A stretch of DNA of 26,418 bases from CARZYU01 sp964370085 (GTDB taxonomy: Bacteria; Bacillota_I; Bacilli_A; RF39; UBA660), in assembly GCA_964370085.1 (NCBI GenBank), contig CAYJHI010000013.1:1-26418 (forward strand), given 5' to 3'. The position numbers and the translations under genes are program-made. Below the pieces are notes generated by a model, which worked only from the letters and a program-made list of their open reading frames with translations, searched no databases and was not told the DNA's origin. Shown one piece after another: positions 13,808 to 21,565 of this stretch; the stretch's first letter is position 1, and every line of letters starts with the position of its first letter.

Positions 13808-16800
13808 ATTTTACTATTAACTCTATTCTATTACCTTTTTCTCTATTGATATTAAAAGTATAATTCTTACCATCAATATCTAATTCAACAGTAGATAAGT
13901 CACGTCCTAACTTTTCTGTTAATTCCGCTATATCCACTATATTAGAAGTAGTAGTGACATAAATAACATACTCACCTACTGGAATATTGCTAATATCTAG
14001 AGTAGCATCATACCATGCATACTCTTTTGATAAATAATCATCAACTGGTAAAGTAACATCATATAATCCTTCATTAGTACTACCCAAATCATATCTATAA
14101 ATATCATAAGTATCTTTATTTTCAAATATTATTTCTCTGTTAACACTACTACTTAGATTCATACCATAAGTAGCAGTATGACCCATAATATCTAACTTAT
14201 TATCATTAAATTCTAACACACGATAAGTATCATATTGATTAAAACTGTATGAAGCTGTCTTACTAGCTAACAATTCATCACGAACATATAAAGTAATAGC
14301 ACCTGTTCTAGAAGAAAAATCTATTTGGGTAAACACTTCTTTGTCCCCACTATAACTAGTAGTTTGTTCTTTATAAAGTTTATTTGTAATTAATATCTCT
14401 GAATAATAACTAGGAGACTCTGCAATTAAATACATCTTATAGTTACCTATATCAAGTAAAGATAAATCAATATTACCCTTAAACCAAGAATAAGAATAAT
14501 CTTTACCATCACTACTAAATACTGGTCTAGTCATTTCACTAGTATCAGTAATTCTACTAATAGACTGCTCAATAACAATACTATCATCATCGACATTAAC
14601 ATATTTAATAGTATAGTTAATATCAGTATCCATATTATTATCAATACCTTCTATTGTACTATAACCTTTTATTTGTAAGTTACCCTCTACATCTTTTAAA
14701 TAATCGAAGTAAAATACACTTTCTTTCTTTTCTTTATCCGTTACAATAACTTCAATCTCTTTAGTAACAACATGACCAAAAGTATCCTCTACAGAATAAA
14801 TAACTTTATATGTACCTACTTTAATAATATCTATCGTATTAGTGATAACAGTAACTTTATTAGTAATAACACCATCTTCATTATCTGAAGCAGTAACTAC
14901 TGTTAACGGATCAAAACTATAGTTAATAGGTATAGTAACATTACTAGCAGTAATAACTGGTTCATGGTCTTCTAAGACTTTAACATTTCTAACTGCCGTT
15001 ACTTTATTACCATCATAATCAGTAACTGAATACGTAATTTGATAATCTCCAGGTACATTAGTATTAACATTGTCTGTTTCAATAACTACAATACTATTTA
15101 AATTACCATTCTCTAAATCACTAGCAGTTATACCACTCATTTTATCAAAAGATTGCCCTTCTATAATAGTAATATCACTAACACTTAATACCGGAATATT
15201 ATTAGCACCTTTACTAACAATATAATCCATTCTACTAATACTACCATAACTAGCAAGAACCCACCCATAAGCATTTGTATTACTACTTAAACTAACTGGA
15301 ATACGATACCATATTGTACCATTAACATTCTTAGTTTCTAAAATAGGCATAAATGCATCGTTGTAAGAACGACTAATCATTGTACTAGTACTAGAAGTAG
15401 TAACTCTAACCTCTTCATACCAATACTTAGTATCTATCCAACGATATCCATAATCTACAGACACAAAGGCAATTGTATTTGCCGGAACCCAATGTTGTTG
15501 ATCATAAGTATAATCAGACGTAATTAAATATGCAACTACGTTATTAGAAGCATCTCTTGCTTCAGCATAAACCATAACATATTTATCTTTTAAAACTGTA
15601 ATATCACTAATCTCTGTTAAAGACGCATCATAATAATAGTTCATAGTTGTTTTAGTAACTGCTGTCTTAGGAGATTCCATAGCATTTTCTGTATAAAAAT
15701 AATAACGATAATCTGCATCAGTATAATCATAAACATCAGTAGCCGGATCAACATATCCATTTTTACCAACATTAGCAAGTGTAACTTGACTAGCTTTAAC
15801 ATAAACATAAGAATTATCCCAGTTGAATTCACTACTATTAGCCATAATGTTTTTACTAGAATCTAAACTTACTTCACTAACAACCTTATACCAAATTTCA
15901 CCACCAGAATTAACTTCATCAACAACGATCATTCCCATATCTTGTTGTTTATAAGAATAAACTGTTTTCGAAGAATTAGATGGTTCCGCTTTAGCTTCCA
16001 TCCAATGATTAGAAACTGCTAACTGATAAAAATCATAATCTTGATAACCAAAAGCACTATCAAATTGATTGTAGAACATAGCTGCTTTTTCACCCCAATA
16101 AGGATCAGATGCATACTTAATATTCATACCAACACCCTTATTACCAACAATTGAACCATAACTTCGCCAATCATTAGGATTAGCATATCCAGATATCCAA
16201 CTATAAGCATGGGCATATATACTAGCCGCAAAATTAGCATACTTATTAGCAGATACAGAAGGATCACTATCAACCGCATTATGACCAAAACCATTGTTTT
16301 TAGTAACGGAAATAGAACTTCTACCATGCCCAGTTTCATTACGACTAACCGCTAACATAAGCATAGCATTAGTACCATATATTTGCTGTGAACTATAAAA
16401 ATAGTTACCTGTTCCATATAATTGAGAAGTTCCACTTTCAACATAATTACCATTAGAACCAGGAACAGTTCCCCAAAACCCATAATCTCTCATAAATTTA
16501 TTAATATCGGCACTAGAATAAGTTGATTTAGAACGATGAGGTAAATACATATAATAATTATAATAAGGATCTCCCGCATTATAAGCATTATTATTATGAT
16601 TAGCCCTATTATCATCCAATAAATTTTCTAAAGTTTTATAAAAATATTTACCATCATAACTATAATACGTTCCCACATCAAGCATACTAGGTTTAGGACC
16701 TAATGTACGACATGAAACACTTGGAGTAGCATCTTGTATATCACTAACAGAACAATGCTTAATTGAACTACTAGACACTTCGTAATAAGAAGCAGATTTA

Positions 16801-17363
16801 ACCCAAGCAAGTGGAATAATTTGATAATCATTCTCCCAAGTTCCACTATAATAACCAGAATAAATAACATAACCTTTAAAATTATTAACTAATACTCTAG
16901 CAGATCTATGTCTTTCAAATAAACCTAAATAAGCACCATCAGTACTACCATACTGAGGCGCATGATTCATATAATTAACAACAGGAACATCGTATTGATC
17001 CATAGTAGTTGTGTTATCTGCAAAATAATGAGTAACATTACTTCCTGTCTTCGTACCATTACCTGTCAAATCCAACAAAGCATATTTAGCATCAAACACA
17101 GATGTATATCCATTTTTCCTATATAAAATAATTGCATTCCCAGAAGGCACAGCATTCATAGCATTCAAACTATCTTCATAAGTATAATGACAAGAAATTG
17201 AACGAAAAGCCCCACTGTTCAAAGCTTCTCCAACATTATATAAATTTTCTCCACAATAATTAATAGTAGAAATTTCATCTACCGTTAAAGCCTCTACATC
17301 TGAAGGCATAAATAAAAAGAAAAACATAAATACAAAAACACTGCTTAATAAATACTTCTTCAT
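13806..17363 (-). CDS. Very large secreted N-acetylglucosaminidase (GH73-like) with SH3- and Ig-like repeats
   Basis: Predicted cell-wall hydrolase of 1185 residues. A signal peptide covers residues 1-25 (KKYLLSSVFVFMFFFLF...VEA). Residues 27-225 are unassigned and hold the only four Cys (37, 58, 204, 218). A region typical of Firmicutes glucosaminidases follows (YYSYDGKYFYKTL near 233, YLPHRSK near 274). The catalytic domain (about 325-450) has SRNETGHGRSS with the presumed catalytic Glu343, NNGFGHNAVD, and YASDPYWGEKAAMFYNQFD. Then come about three SH3-like units (455-715), two DUF5011-like Ig folds (722-797, 800-876), and a C-terminal beta-rich 300 residues I cannot assign. No sortase motif or terminal anchor is visible, so retention is probably through the repeats. 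Its promoter has an extended -10, and a shared 21-base element lies upstream. Confidence 0.88.
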   Translation of the reverse strand: MKKYLLSSVFVFMFFFLFMPSDVEALTVDEISTINYCGENLYNVGEALNSGAFRSISCHYTYEDSLNAMNAVPSGNAIILYRKNGYTSVFDAKYALLDLTGNGTKTGSNVTHYFADNTTTMDQYDVPVVNYMNHAPQYGSTDGAYLGLFERHRSARVLVNNFKGYVIYSGYYSGTWENDYQIIPLAWVKSASYYEVSSSSIKHCSVSDIQDATPSVSCRTLGPKPSMLDVGTYYSYDGKYFYKTLENLLDDNRANHNNNAYNAGDPYYNYYMYLPHRSKSTYSSADINKFMRDYGFWGTVPGSNGNYVESGTSQLYGTGNYFYSSQQIYGTNAMLMLAVSRNETGHGRSSISVTKNNGFGHNAVDSDPSVSANKYANFAASIYAHAYSWISGYANPNDWRSYGSIVGNKGVGMNIKYASDPYWGEKAAMFYNQFDSAFGYQDYDFYQLAVSNHWMEAKAEPSNSSKTVYSYKQQDMGMIVVDEVNSGGEIWYKVVSEVSLDSSKNIMANSSEFNWDNSYVYVKASQVTLANVGKNGYVDPATDVYDYTDADYRYYFYTENAMESPKTAVTKTTMNYYYDASLTEISDITVLKDKYVMVYAEARDASNNVVAYLITSDYTYDQQHWVPANTIAFVSVDYGYRWIDTKYWYEEVRVTTSSTSTMISRSYNDAFMPILETKNVNGTIWYRIPVSLSSNTNAYGWVLASYGSISRMDYIVSKGANNIPVLSVSDITIIEGQSFDKMSGITASDLENGNLNSIVVIETDNVNTNVPGDYQITYSVTDYDGNKVTAVRNVKVLEDHEPVITASNVTIPINYSFDPLTVVTASDNEDGVITNKVTVITNTIDIIKVGTYKVIYSVEDTFGHVVTKEIEVIVTDKEKKESVFYFDYLKDVEGNLQIKGYSTIEGIDNNMDTDINYTIKYVNVDDDSIVIEQSISRITDTSEMTRPVFSSDGKDYSYSWFKGNIDLSLLDIGNYKMYLIAESPSYYSEILITNKLYKEQTTSYSGDKEVFTQIDFSSRTGAITLYVRDELLASKTASYSFNQYDTYRVLEFNDNKLDIMGHTATYGMNLSSSVNREIIFENKDTYDIYRYDLGSTNEGLYDVTLPVDDYLSKEYAWYDATLDISNIPVGEYVIYVTTTSNIVDIAELTEKLGRDLSTVELDIDGKNYTFNINREKGNRIELIVK

Positions 17364-17383
17364 CTTAGACTCCTATCTATATA

Positions 17384-17392
17384 ATTATAACA
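17384..17392 (-). promoter_or_regulatory. Extended -10 promoter for the glucosaminidase gene
   Basis: On the minus strand TGTTATAAT (TG-n-TATAAT) about 20 bases before the ATG at 17363; no clear -35. The shared 21-base element lies about 40 bases upstream of the -10. Confidence 0.5.
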
Positions 17393-17429
17393 TTTATCTA
17401 TAAAAAGTACTATACTTACCTACAAAAAC

Positions 17430-17450
17430 ATGTAAAATCAACGACAAAAA
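17430..17450 (-). repeat. Copy 1 of a 21-base intergenic element
   Basis: Plus-strand form begins ATGTAAAATCAACGACAAA. It matches 18213-18233 at 20 of 21 positions and lies upstream of the glucosaminidase promoter. It partly overlaps the T tract of the zinc-ribbon gene's terminator. Confidence 0.7.
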
Positions 17451-17471
17451 AAAAGAAGATTAATCTTCTTT
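17446..17471 (-). terminator. Intrinsic terminator of the zinc-ribbon gene at 17460-18155
   Basis: Stem AAAGAAG (17452-17458) / CTTCTTT (17465-17471), followed by a T run on the minus strand. The stop codon lies in the six-base loop. Confidence 0.8.
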
Positions 17472-18155
17472 AGTAAACGTTGTAGTACCAAAAGTCTCTA
17501 ATTCCATTAATTCTAGTACAGTACCATCATATAATAACTGACCCATATAATACATAATATTATCACTATCATATTCCGTAAATTCACCTTCATATAATAA
17601 AGTACCATTTTTAAGTACTAAAAATACAAAAGGAGCTTCTTCACCATAAGAACTAAATAACCTATCAACTTCATCTCTTGTAACACCTAATTCACTAGCA
17701 TCATTCACAAGATAATCGATTGCTTCTTCACCTACATAAAATTCATATTCACCCGTACGATAATTATCTGATAATTCATCTGGATACCTATACCATATAA
17801 AATTACTAGAATCCTCAAAAATCATCAAAGAATCATCCCCTGCAGTCCAAGAAGTATTCGCTAAATCAGTATGATTAGTAAATAAACCACCCATCGCAAT
17901 AAAACCTACTCCAACTAATAATAAAAATCCTAATACAGAACCTAAAATGATAAATAAAGTTTTATTACTATTACTAGTTTTAACAGGATTATCCATTTGG
18001 ACCGTATTATTAACAGGAACACCAATATTACTTTGCAAAGTATTTAATGTATCGGAAGAAACTGTATTAGAAACATCTCCATCAATCTGATTACCACAAT
18101 TAACACAAAATTTTGAACCTTCGTTCAATTTAGAACCACATTTTACACAAAACAT
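17460..18155 (-). CDS. Zinc-ribbon single-pass membrane protein with extracytoplasmic domain
   Basis: A 231-residue protein of unknown function. The N terminus is a zinc ribbon (CVKCG near residue 3, CVNCG near 17). A polar Ser/Thr/Asn linker of about 40 residues follows, then one membrane segment (about 66-90, FIILGSVLGFLLLVGVGFIAMGG) and an acidic outer domain. The domain opens with LANTSWTAGDDSLMIFEDSSNFIWYR, which resembles the short beta-rich domains on other zinc-ribbon lipid or membrane proteins of Firmicutes. I use the ATG at 18155, which has AGAGGTG five bases upstream; an in-frame ATG 30 bases earlier lies before that site. It has its own promoter and terminator and shares a 21-base upstream element with the adjacent glucosaminidase gene. 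Confidence 0.82.
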   Translation of the reverse strand: MFCVKCGSKLNEGSKFCVNCGNQIDGDVSNTVSSDTLNTLQSNIGVPVNNTVQMDNPVKTSNSNKTLFIILGSVLGFLLLVGVGFIAMGGLFTNHTDLANTSWTAGDDSLMIFEDSSNFIWYRYPDELSDNYRTGEYEFYVGEEAIDYLVNDASELGVTRDEVDRLFSSYGEEAPFVFLVLKNGTLLYEGEFTEYDSDNIMYYMGQLLYDGTVLELMELETFGTTTFTKED

Positions 18156-18175
18156 AAAAACACCTCTTAATATAG

Positions 18176-18204
18176 AGAATAACATCAGTTATTACAAATA
18201 GCAA
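18176..18204 (-). promoter_or_regulatory. Candidate promoter for the zinc-ribbon gene
   Basis: On the minus strand TTGCTA (18199-18204), 17 bases, TATTCT (18176-18181), with TG one base before the -10. It sits about 10 bases downstream of the shared 21-base element. Confidence 0.45.
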
Positions 18205-18212
18205 TATACCAA

Positions 18213-18233
18213 ATGTAAAACCAACGACAAAAA
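18213..18233 (-). repeat. Copy 2 of the 21-base intergenic element
   Basis: Differs from 17430-17450 at a single position. It lies upstream of the zinc-ribbon gene promoter, in the gap after the unknown gene ending at 18250, and here no terminator overlaps it. Confidence 0.7.
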
Positions 18234-18249
18234 GTACTTCAATCTAAAA

Positions 18250-18720
18250 TTAATCTCTTATATATTGAACACCATTATTTTTTAATATCAAGGGCATATT
18301 CCTACTATATAAACTAATACACTTATCAAAATCAGGTAATAAATCACTACTATCCTCAGTTATTAAAACAGGCTCTTCTACAACTTCAAAATTGTCATAA
18401 TAAGTTGATTCTCCATTAATAAAAACATCTCTTAAAACAGAATAAACACCTATTAAACCAATTACAGATTTAACCATAAGATGATGATTATCTAAAAACA
18501 AAACCTCATCTCGCAACTGCACATCTAAATTATTATAACACTCCTTAAAATCCTCATCAAAACTAAGAAAAGATTCAAAATTATAATCCTTATCTTCTAC
18601 AAATTTAAAACTATCACTAAACAAAAAAACTTCCTTATGATTACTAACTTCATTTAACCAATATAAATTATTAAAGCCTGATACTTCATTCACTATTTCT
18701 ACTTGTCTTAAAGTCAACAT
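18250..18720 (-). CDS. Acidic protein of unknown function
   Basis: A 156-residue protein I do not recognise. It is acidic and rich in aromatic residues, with one hydrophobic stretch in the middle (about 82-100, LMVKSVIGLIGVYSVLRDVF) that could be a buried helix or a membrane segment. There is no signal peptide. The ATG at 18720 has AAAGG about nine bases upstream; the TTG three codons earlier is too close to that site. It is between typA's terminator downstream... in transcription order it follows typA and precedes the zinc-ribbon gene, on the same strand as both. Orphan or lineage-restricted status is likely but untested. Confidence 0.65.
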   Translation of the reverse strand: MLTLRQVEIVNEVSGFNNLYWLNEVSNHKEVFLFSDSFKFVEDKDYNFESFLSFDEDFKECYNNLDVQLRDEVLFLDNHHLMVKSVIGLIGVYSVLRDVFINGESTYYDNFEVVEEPVLITEDSSDLLPDFDKCISLYSRNMPLILKNNGVQYIRD

Positions 18721-18760
18721 ATTATCCAACCTTTCATATATTAAAGATATGAAAAAATCT

Positions 18761-18791
18761 AAAAAAAAGAACTAATAATTTTTATTAGCTC
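18761..18791 (-). terminator. Intrinsic terminator of typA
   Basis: A 10-bp stem (18769-18778 with 18782-18791) including one G-U pair in the minus-strand RNA, a 3-base loop, then eight T. The stop codon lies inside the stem. Confidence 0.85.
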
Positions 18792-20580
18792 TTTTTCTTT
18801 CTTGTTCTGTAAGTAATTTCTTTCTAAGTCTAATTGAAGTTGGAGTAACTTCTACTAACTCATCTGTATTAATCCATTCTATTGCATACTCTAAAGTAAT
18901 AGGACGAGGTCTTTTTAAGACAACTGTATTATCACTACCAGCAGCACGCATATTAGTTAATTGTTTACCTTTAACAACATTAACTGCAAGTTCATTATCA
19001 CGGTTACACTCACCAATAATCATACCTTCATATACTTCAGTCCCTGGTTCAATAAACATTGAACCACGATCTTCTAAGTTACCAATACTATAAGCAGTAG
19101 CTTGACCATTTTCCATTGATACTAAAGCTCCAAGTTTTCTCTCTCCAATAACAATATTTTCAAAAGGTCTAAACTCTTTAAAAGTGTGGTTGATAATACC
19201 ATACCCCTTAGTAATAGTCATAAACTCAGTCATAAATCCAATAAGTCCACGAGAAGGAATAGTATAAAGTAATCTAACTTGATTTTCAAAGTTATGCATA
19301 CTTTCCATAATACCACCACGAGTACCTAATTGTTCAATAACACTACCAACACAGTCTTCAGGTACTTCAACTTGAACTTCTTCATAAGGCTCTACTTTAA
19401 TACCATTCTCTTCTTTAATAATAACTTTAGGTTTACTAACTTGTAGCTCAAATCCTTCTCTTCTCATATTTTCAATTAAAATACCTAAGTGAAGTTCTCC
19501 TCTACCAGCAACTAACCAAGATTCGCTATCATTGCTTTCAACTCTTAAACTAACATCTTTTTGCATTTCTTTAAATAAACGCTCTTCTACTTTACTAGGA
19601 GTAAGTATCTTACCTTCTCTTCCTACAAAAGGAGAAGTATTAATACCAAAAGTCATTTGTAAAGTTGGTTCATCCACATAAAGTTTAGGAAGTGGATTAT
19701 TATTATTCATATCACACACAGTTTCCCCAACTGAAATATCAGCAAGACCAGCAATTGCAACAATATCCCCTGCTTCTGCTTCTTCTATTTCAATACGTTT
19801 AAGTCCATAATAACCGAATAGTTTTTGAACTCTAAACTGTTTAACAGAGCCATCTAATCTAATACAATTAACAGTTTGATTAACTTTAATTTTACCATTA
19901 TGTATTCTACCAATTCCAATTCTACCAACGAAATCATTATAATCAAGTAATGCTGGTTGAAATTGTAAAGCAGCTTCTGCACTTCCTTTAGGAGAAGGCA
20001 TCTCTGCAATAATTAAATCTAATAACTCTGTAAATCCAGGAGTTTGAGTAGATACATCACTATCTAAACTAGAAGTTCCATTTAATGCCGATGCATAAAC
20101 AACATCAAACTCTAATTGTTCTTCATCAGCACCTAATTCAATTAATAAATCAAGTACTTCATCAACAACTTTTTGACATCTCGCACTAGGCTTATCAACT
20201 TTATTAATAACAACAATCGGTTTTAAACCATTATTTAACGCTTTCTTTAAAACGAATCTAGTTTGAGGCATAGGTCCTTCATAAGCATCAACTACTAATA
20301 AAACACCATCAACCATATTCATAATTCTCTCTACTTCTCCACCAAAATCAGCATGACCTGGCGTATCCATAACATTAATACGGTATCCGTTATAATCTAA
20401 AGCCGTTGTTTTAGCTAAGATTGTAATACCTCTTTCTCTTTCTAATGCATTAGAATCCATTGAAGCATTAGTCATATCTTCATTTTCTCTAAACATTCCT
20501 GAACTCTTTAAAATTTCATCAACCAAAGTCGTTTTCCCGTGGTCAACGTGTGCAATAATTGCAATATTTCTTTTTTTCAT
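18772..20580 (-). CDS. typA: Ribosome-associated GTPase TypA/BipA
   Basis: Translational GTPase related to EF-G that acts on the ribosome under stress and aids large-subunit assembly. The 602-residue length is typical. The GTPase motifs are AHVDHGKTT (about 10-18), the RERGITI segment of switch I, DTPGHADFGGEVER (about 73-86) and NKVDKP (about 126-131). Domain II, an EF-G-like domain (GRGELHLGILIENMRREG near 360), domain V (TRGGIMESM, SRGLIGFMTEF) and the BipA-specific C-terminal domain (GIINHTFKEFRP, ATAYSIGNLEDRGSMFI, NTDELVEVTPTSIRLRKK) are all present. The start has AAGGAAGTGA. It appears to be its own unit, with an upstream TG-n-TATAAT promoter and a terminator at its stop. Confidence 0.97.
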   Translation of the reverse strand: MKKRNIAIIAHVDHGKTTLVDEILKSSGMFRENEDMTNASMDSNALERERGITILAKTTALDYNGYRINVMDTPGHADFGGEVERIMNMVDGVLLVVDAYEGPMPQTRFVLKKALNNGLKPIVVINKVDKPSARCQKVVDEVLDLLIELGADEEQLEFDVVYASALNGTSSLDSDVSTQTPGFTELLDLIIAEMPSPKGSAEAALQFQPALLDYNDFVGRIGIGRIHNGKIKVNQTVNCIRLDGSVKQFRVQKLFGYYGLKRIEIEEAEAGDIVAIAGLADISVGETVCDMNNNNPLPKLYVDEPTLQMTFGINTSPFVGREGKILTPSKVEERLFKEMQKDVSLRVESNDSESWLVAGRGELHLGILIENMRREGFELQVSKPKVIIKEENGIKVEPYEEVQVEVPEDCVGSVIEQLGTRGGIMESMHNFENQVRLLYTIPSRGLIGFMTEFMTITKGYGIINHTFKEFRPFENIVIGERKLGALVSMENGQATAYSIGNLEDRGSMFIEPGTEVYEGMIIGECNRDNELAVNVVKGKQLTNMRAAGSDNTVVLKRPRPITLEYAIEWINTDELVEVTPTSIRLRKKLLTEQERKRANKNY

Positions 20581-20607
20581 AATTTCACTTCCTTAAATCG
20601 CTAGTTG

Positions 20608-20636
20608 ATTATATCATATATTTTAACTTTTGCCTA
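20608..20636 (-). promoter_or_regulatory. Promoter for typA
   Basis: On the minus strand TAGGCA (20631-20636), 17 bases, TATAAT (20608-20613), with a TG-n extended -10. The predicted start lies about 20 bases before the ATG. Confidence 0.6.
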
Positions 20637-20652
20637 GTATTTATGTAAAAAG

Positions 20653-20677
20653 AAAAAAGCATACCTAAATATACTTT
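20653..20677 (-). terminator. Intrinsic terminator of the gene at 20677-21147
   Basis: An 8-bp stem (20656-20663 with 20670-20677). One pair is G-U only in the minus-strand RNA, so it works in that direction; a T run follows. It resembles the terminator at 21200-21226. Confidence 0.75.
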
Positions 20678-21147
20678 TATTTAACCAGTGTTTTAACCGC
20701 TGGTACATCATTAATAATTGAATCAGTCCAACCCTTATTATAAGCATCATTCTCTATAGTATTTAAATATCGTTCAGATTTATGTTTATCATGATATTTT
20801 GATAATCCTAAACCAATTCCACATAAACTTGCAGCTAAACATGCTCCCGGAAAAGCTACAGCAGATAAAGTATAAAAATCAGAAGACTGCACGCCTTGCT
20901 CCATATACATAATACCAATAATAGTCGCAAAAGAAAACGGAAAAGCACCTGTTGCAAATGGCGAGACACTACAACAAGCATCACTATTTTTCTCCATAAA
21001 ATCTTCTTCTAGTTTTTTTGCAATTAAAGCATAGTTTTCCTTAGTTATTTCTACAGAAGTCTTTTCACAATCTCCTTTATTTTTATAAGTTAAAACATAA
21101 TTATCCCCTATATTCTTTTCTAATGAATATAACTTTAAATTTTTCAT
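20677..21147 (-). CDS. Unknown protein with central hydrophobic region (paralogue A)
   Basis: A 156-residue protein of unknown family. The N-terminal 45 residues (L-x-YK...GD...V-x-IT-x-EN...LE) and the end (RYLNTIEND...VKTLVK) resemble the neighbouring 93-residue product. Between them is an insertion of two hydrophobic stretches (about 61-82 and 92-113, the latter SAVAFPGACLAASLCGIGLGLS), probably a membrane hairpin. A CC pair precedes the first stretch. I use the ATG at 21147, which has AGAGGTG; an upstream TTG lies before that site. The gene has its own promoter and terminator, both similar to those of paralogue B. Confidence 0.7.
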   Translation of the reverse strand: MKNLKLYSLEKNIGDNYVLTYKNKGDCEKTSVEITKENYALIAKKLEEDFMEKNSDACCSVSPFATGAFPFSFATIIGIMYMEQGVQSSDFYTLSAVAFPGACLAASLCGIGLGLSKYHDKHKSERYLNTIENDAYNKGWTDSIINDVPAVKTLVK

Positions 21148-21167
21148 ATAAACACCTCTTACCAACT

Positions 21168-21196
21168 ATAATAAACTAAAAGATAATAAAAAGCAA
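21168..21196 (-). promoter_or_regulatory. Candidate promoter for paralogue A
   Basis: On the minus strand TTGCTT (21191-21196), 17 bases, TATTAT (21168-21173). The -35 is the same as that of paralogue B. Confidence 0.5.
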
Positions 21197-21199
21197 GAG

Positions 21200-21226
21200 A
21201 AAAAAAAGTATACTAAAATATACTTT
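21200..21226 (-). terminator. Intrinsic terminator of the gene at 21229-21510
   Basis: A perfect 8-bp stem AAAGTATA (21205-21212) / TATACTTT (21219-21226) with a T run on the minus strand, two bases after the stop codon. Confidence 0.8.
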
Positions 21227-21228
21227 TA

Positions 21229-21510
21229 TTACTTAATCAATACTTTTTCTTCTAGATCCATCTCACTTTGAATAGTAGCAATATATTTATTAACTTTTCT
21301 AAGTTGAAAACCTTTACTTATCACAGCTATTAAAGAAGTAGTATAAAATTTATCCAATCTTGTCTTAATTGACTCTAAACCTTCTACAACCTTTTCACAA
21401 TTTTCATTAGTAATAACTCTATTCTTACTATCTCCAATTGGACTTTTATATTTTAATGACAAATTACCAAAATCATCTCTTTTTAAGTTACATACTCTAC
21501 TTATACGCAT
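21229..21510 (-). CDS. Small unknown protein (paralogue B)
   Basis: A 93-residue protein without a recognised family. Its first half (NLSLKYKSPIGDSKNRVITNEN...VVEGLESI) parallels the start of paralogue A, and its end (NKYIATIQSE...KVLIK) parallels the end of A. The membrane hairpin of A is absent; in its place is a short hydrophobic patch (TTSLIAVISKGF near residue 58). GGAGGAGGATG precedes the ATG. Promoter and terminator closely resemble those of paralogue A, so promoter, gene and terminator seem to have been duplicated together. It follows dedA with no terminator between, so some read-through from dedA is possible. Confidence 0.7.
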   Translation of the reverse strand: MRISRVCNLKRDDFGNLSLKYKSPIGDSKNRVITNENCEKVVEGLESIKTRLDKFYTTSLIAVISKGFQLRKVNKYIATIQSEMDLEEKVLIK

Positions 21511-21535
21511 AACATCCTCCTCCTATAGATAAAAC

Positions 21536-21564
21536 ATTATAATATAATATGCCAATAAAAGCAA
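21536..21564 (-). promoter_or_regulatory. Candidate promoter for paralogue B
   Basis: On the minus strand TTGCTT (21559-21564), 17 bases, TATAAT (21536-21541). The -35 lies two bases from the dedA stop codon. Confidence 0.55.
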
Positions 21565-21565
21565 A

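Noticed and set aside
15641..16339. Two Leu/Met/Ile-rich open frames (15641-15832 and 16124-16339) inside the glucosaminidase gene
   Set aside because: Alternate-frame shadows typical of AT-rich DNA; the in-frame domain order of the glucosaminidase is continuous across them.
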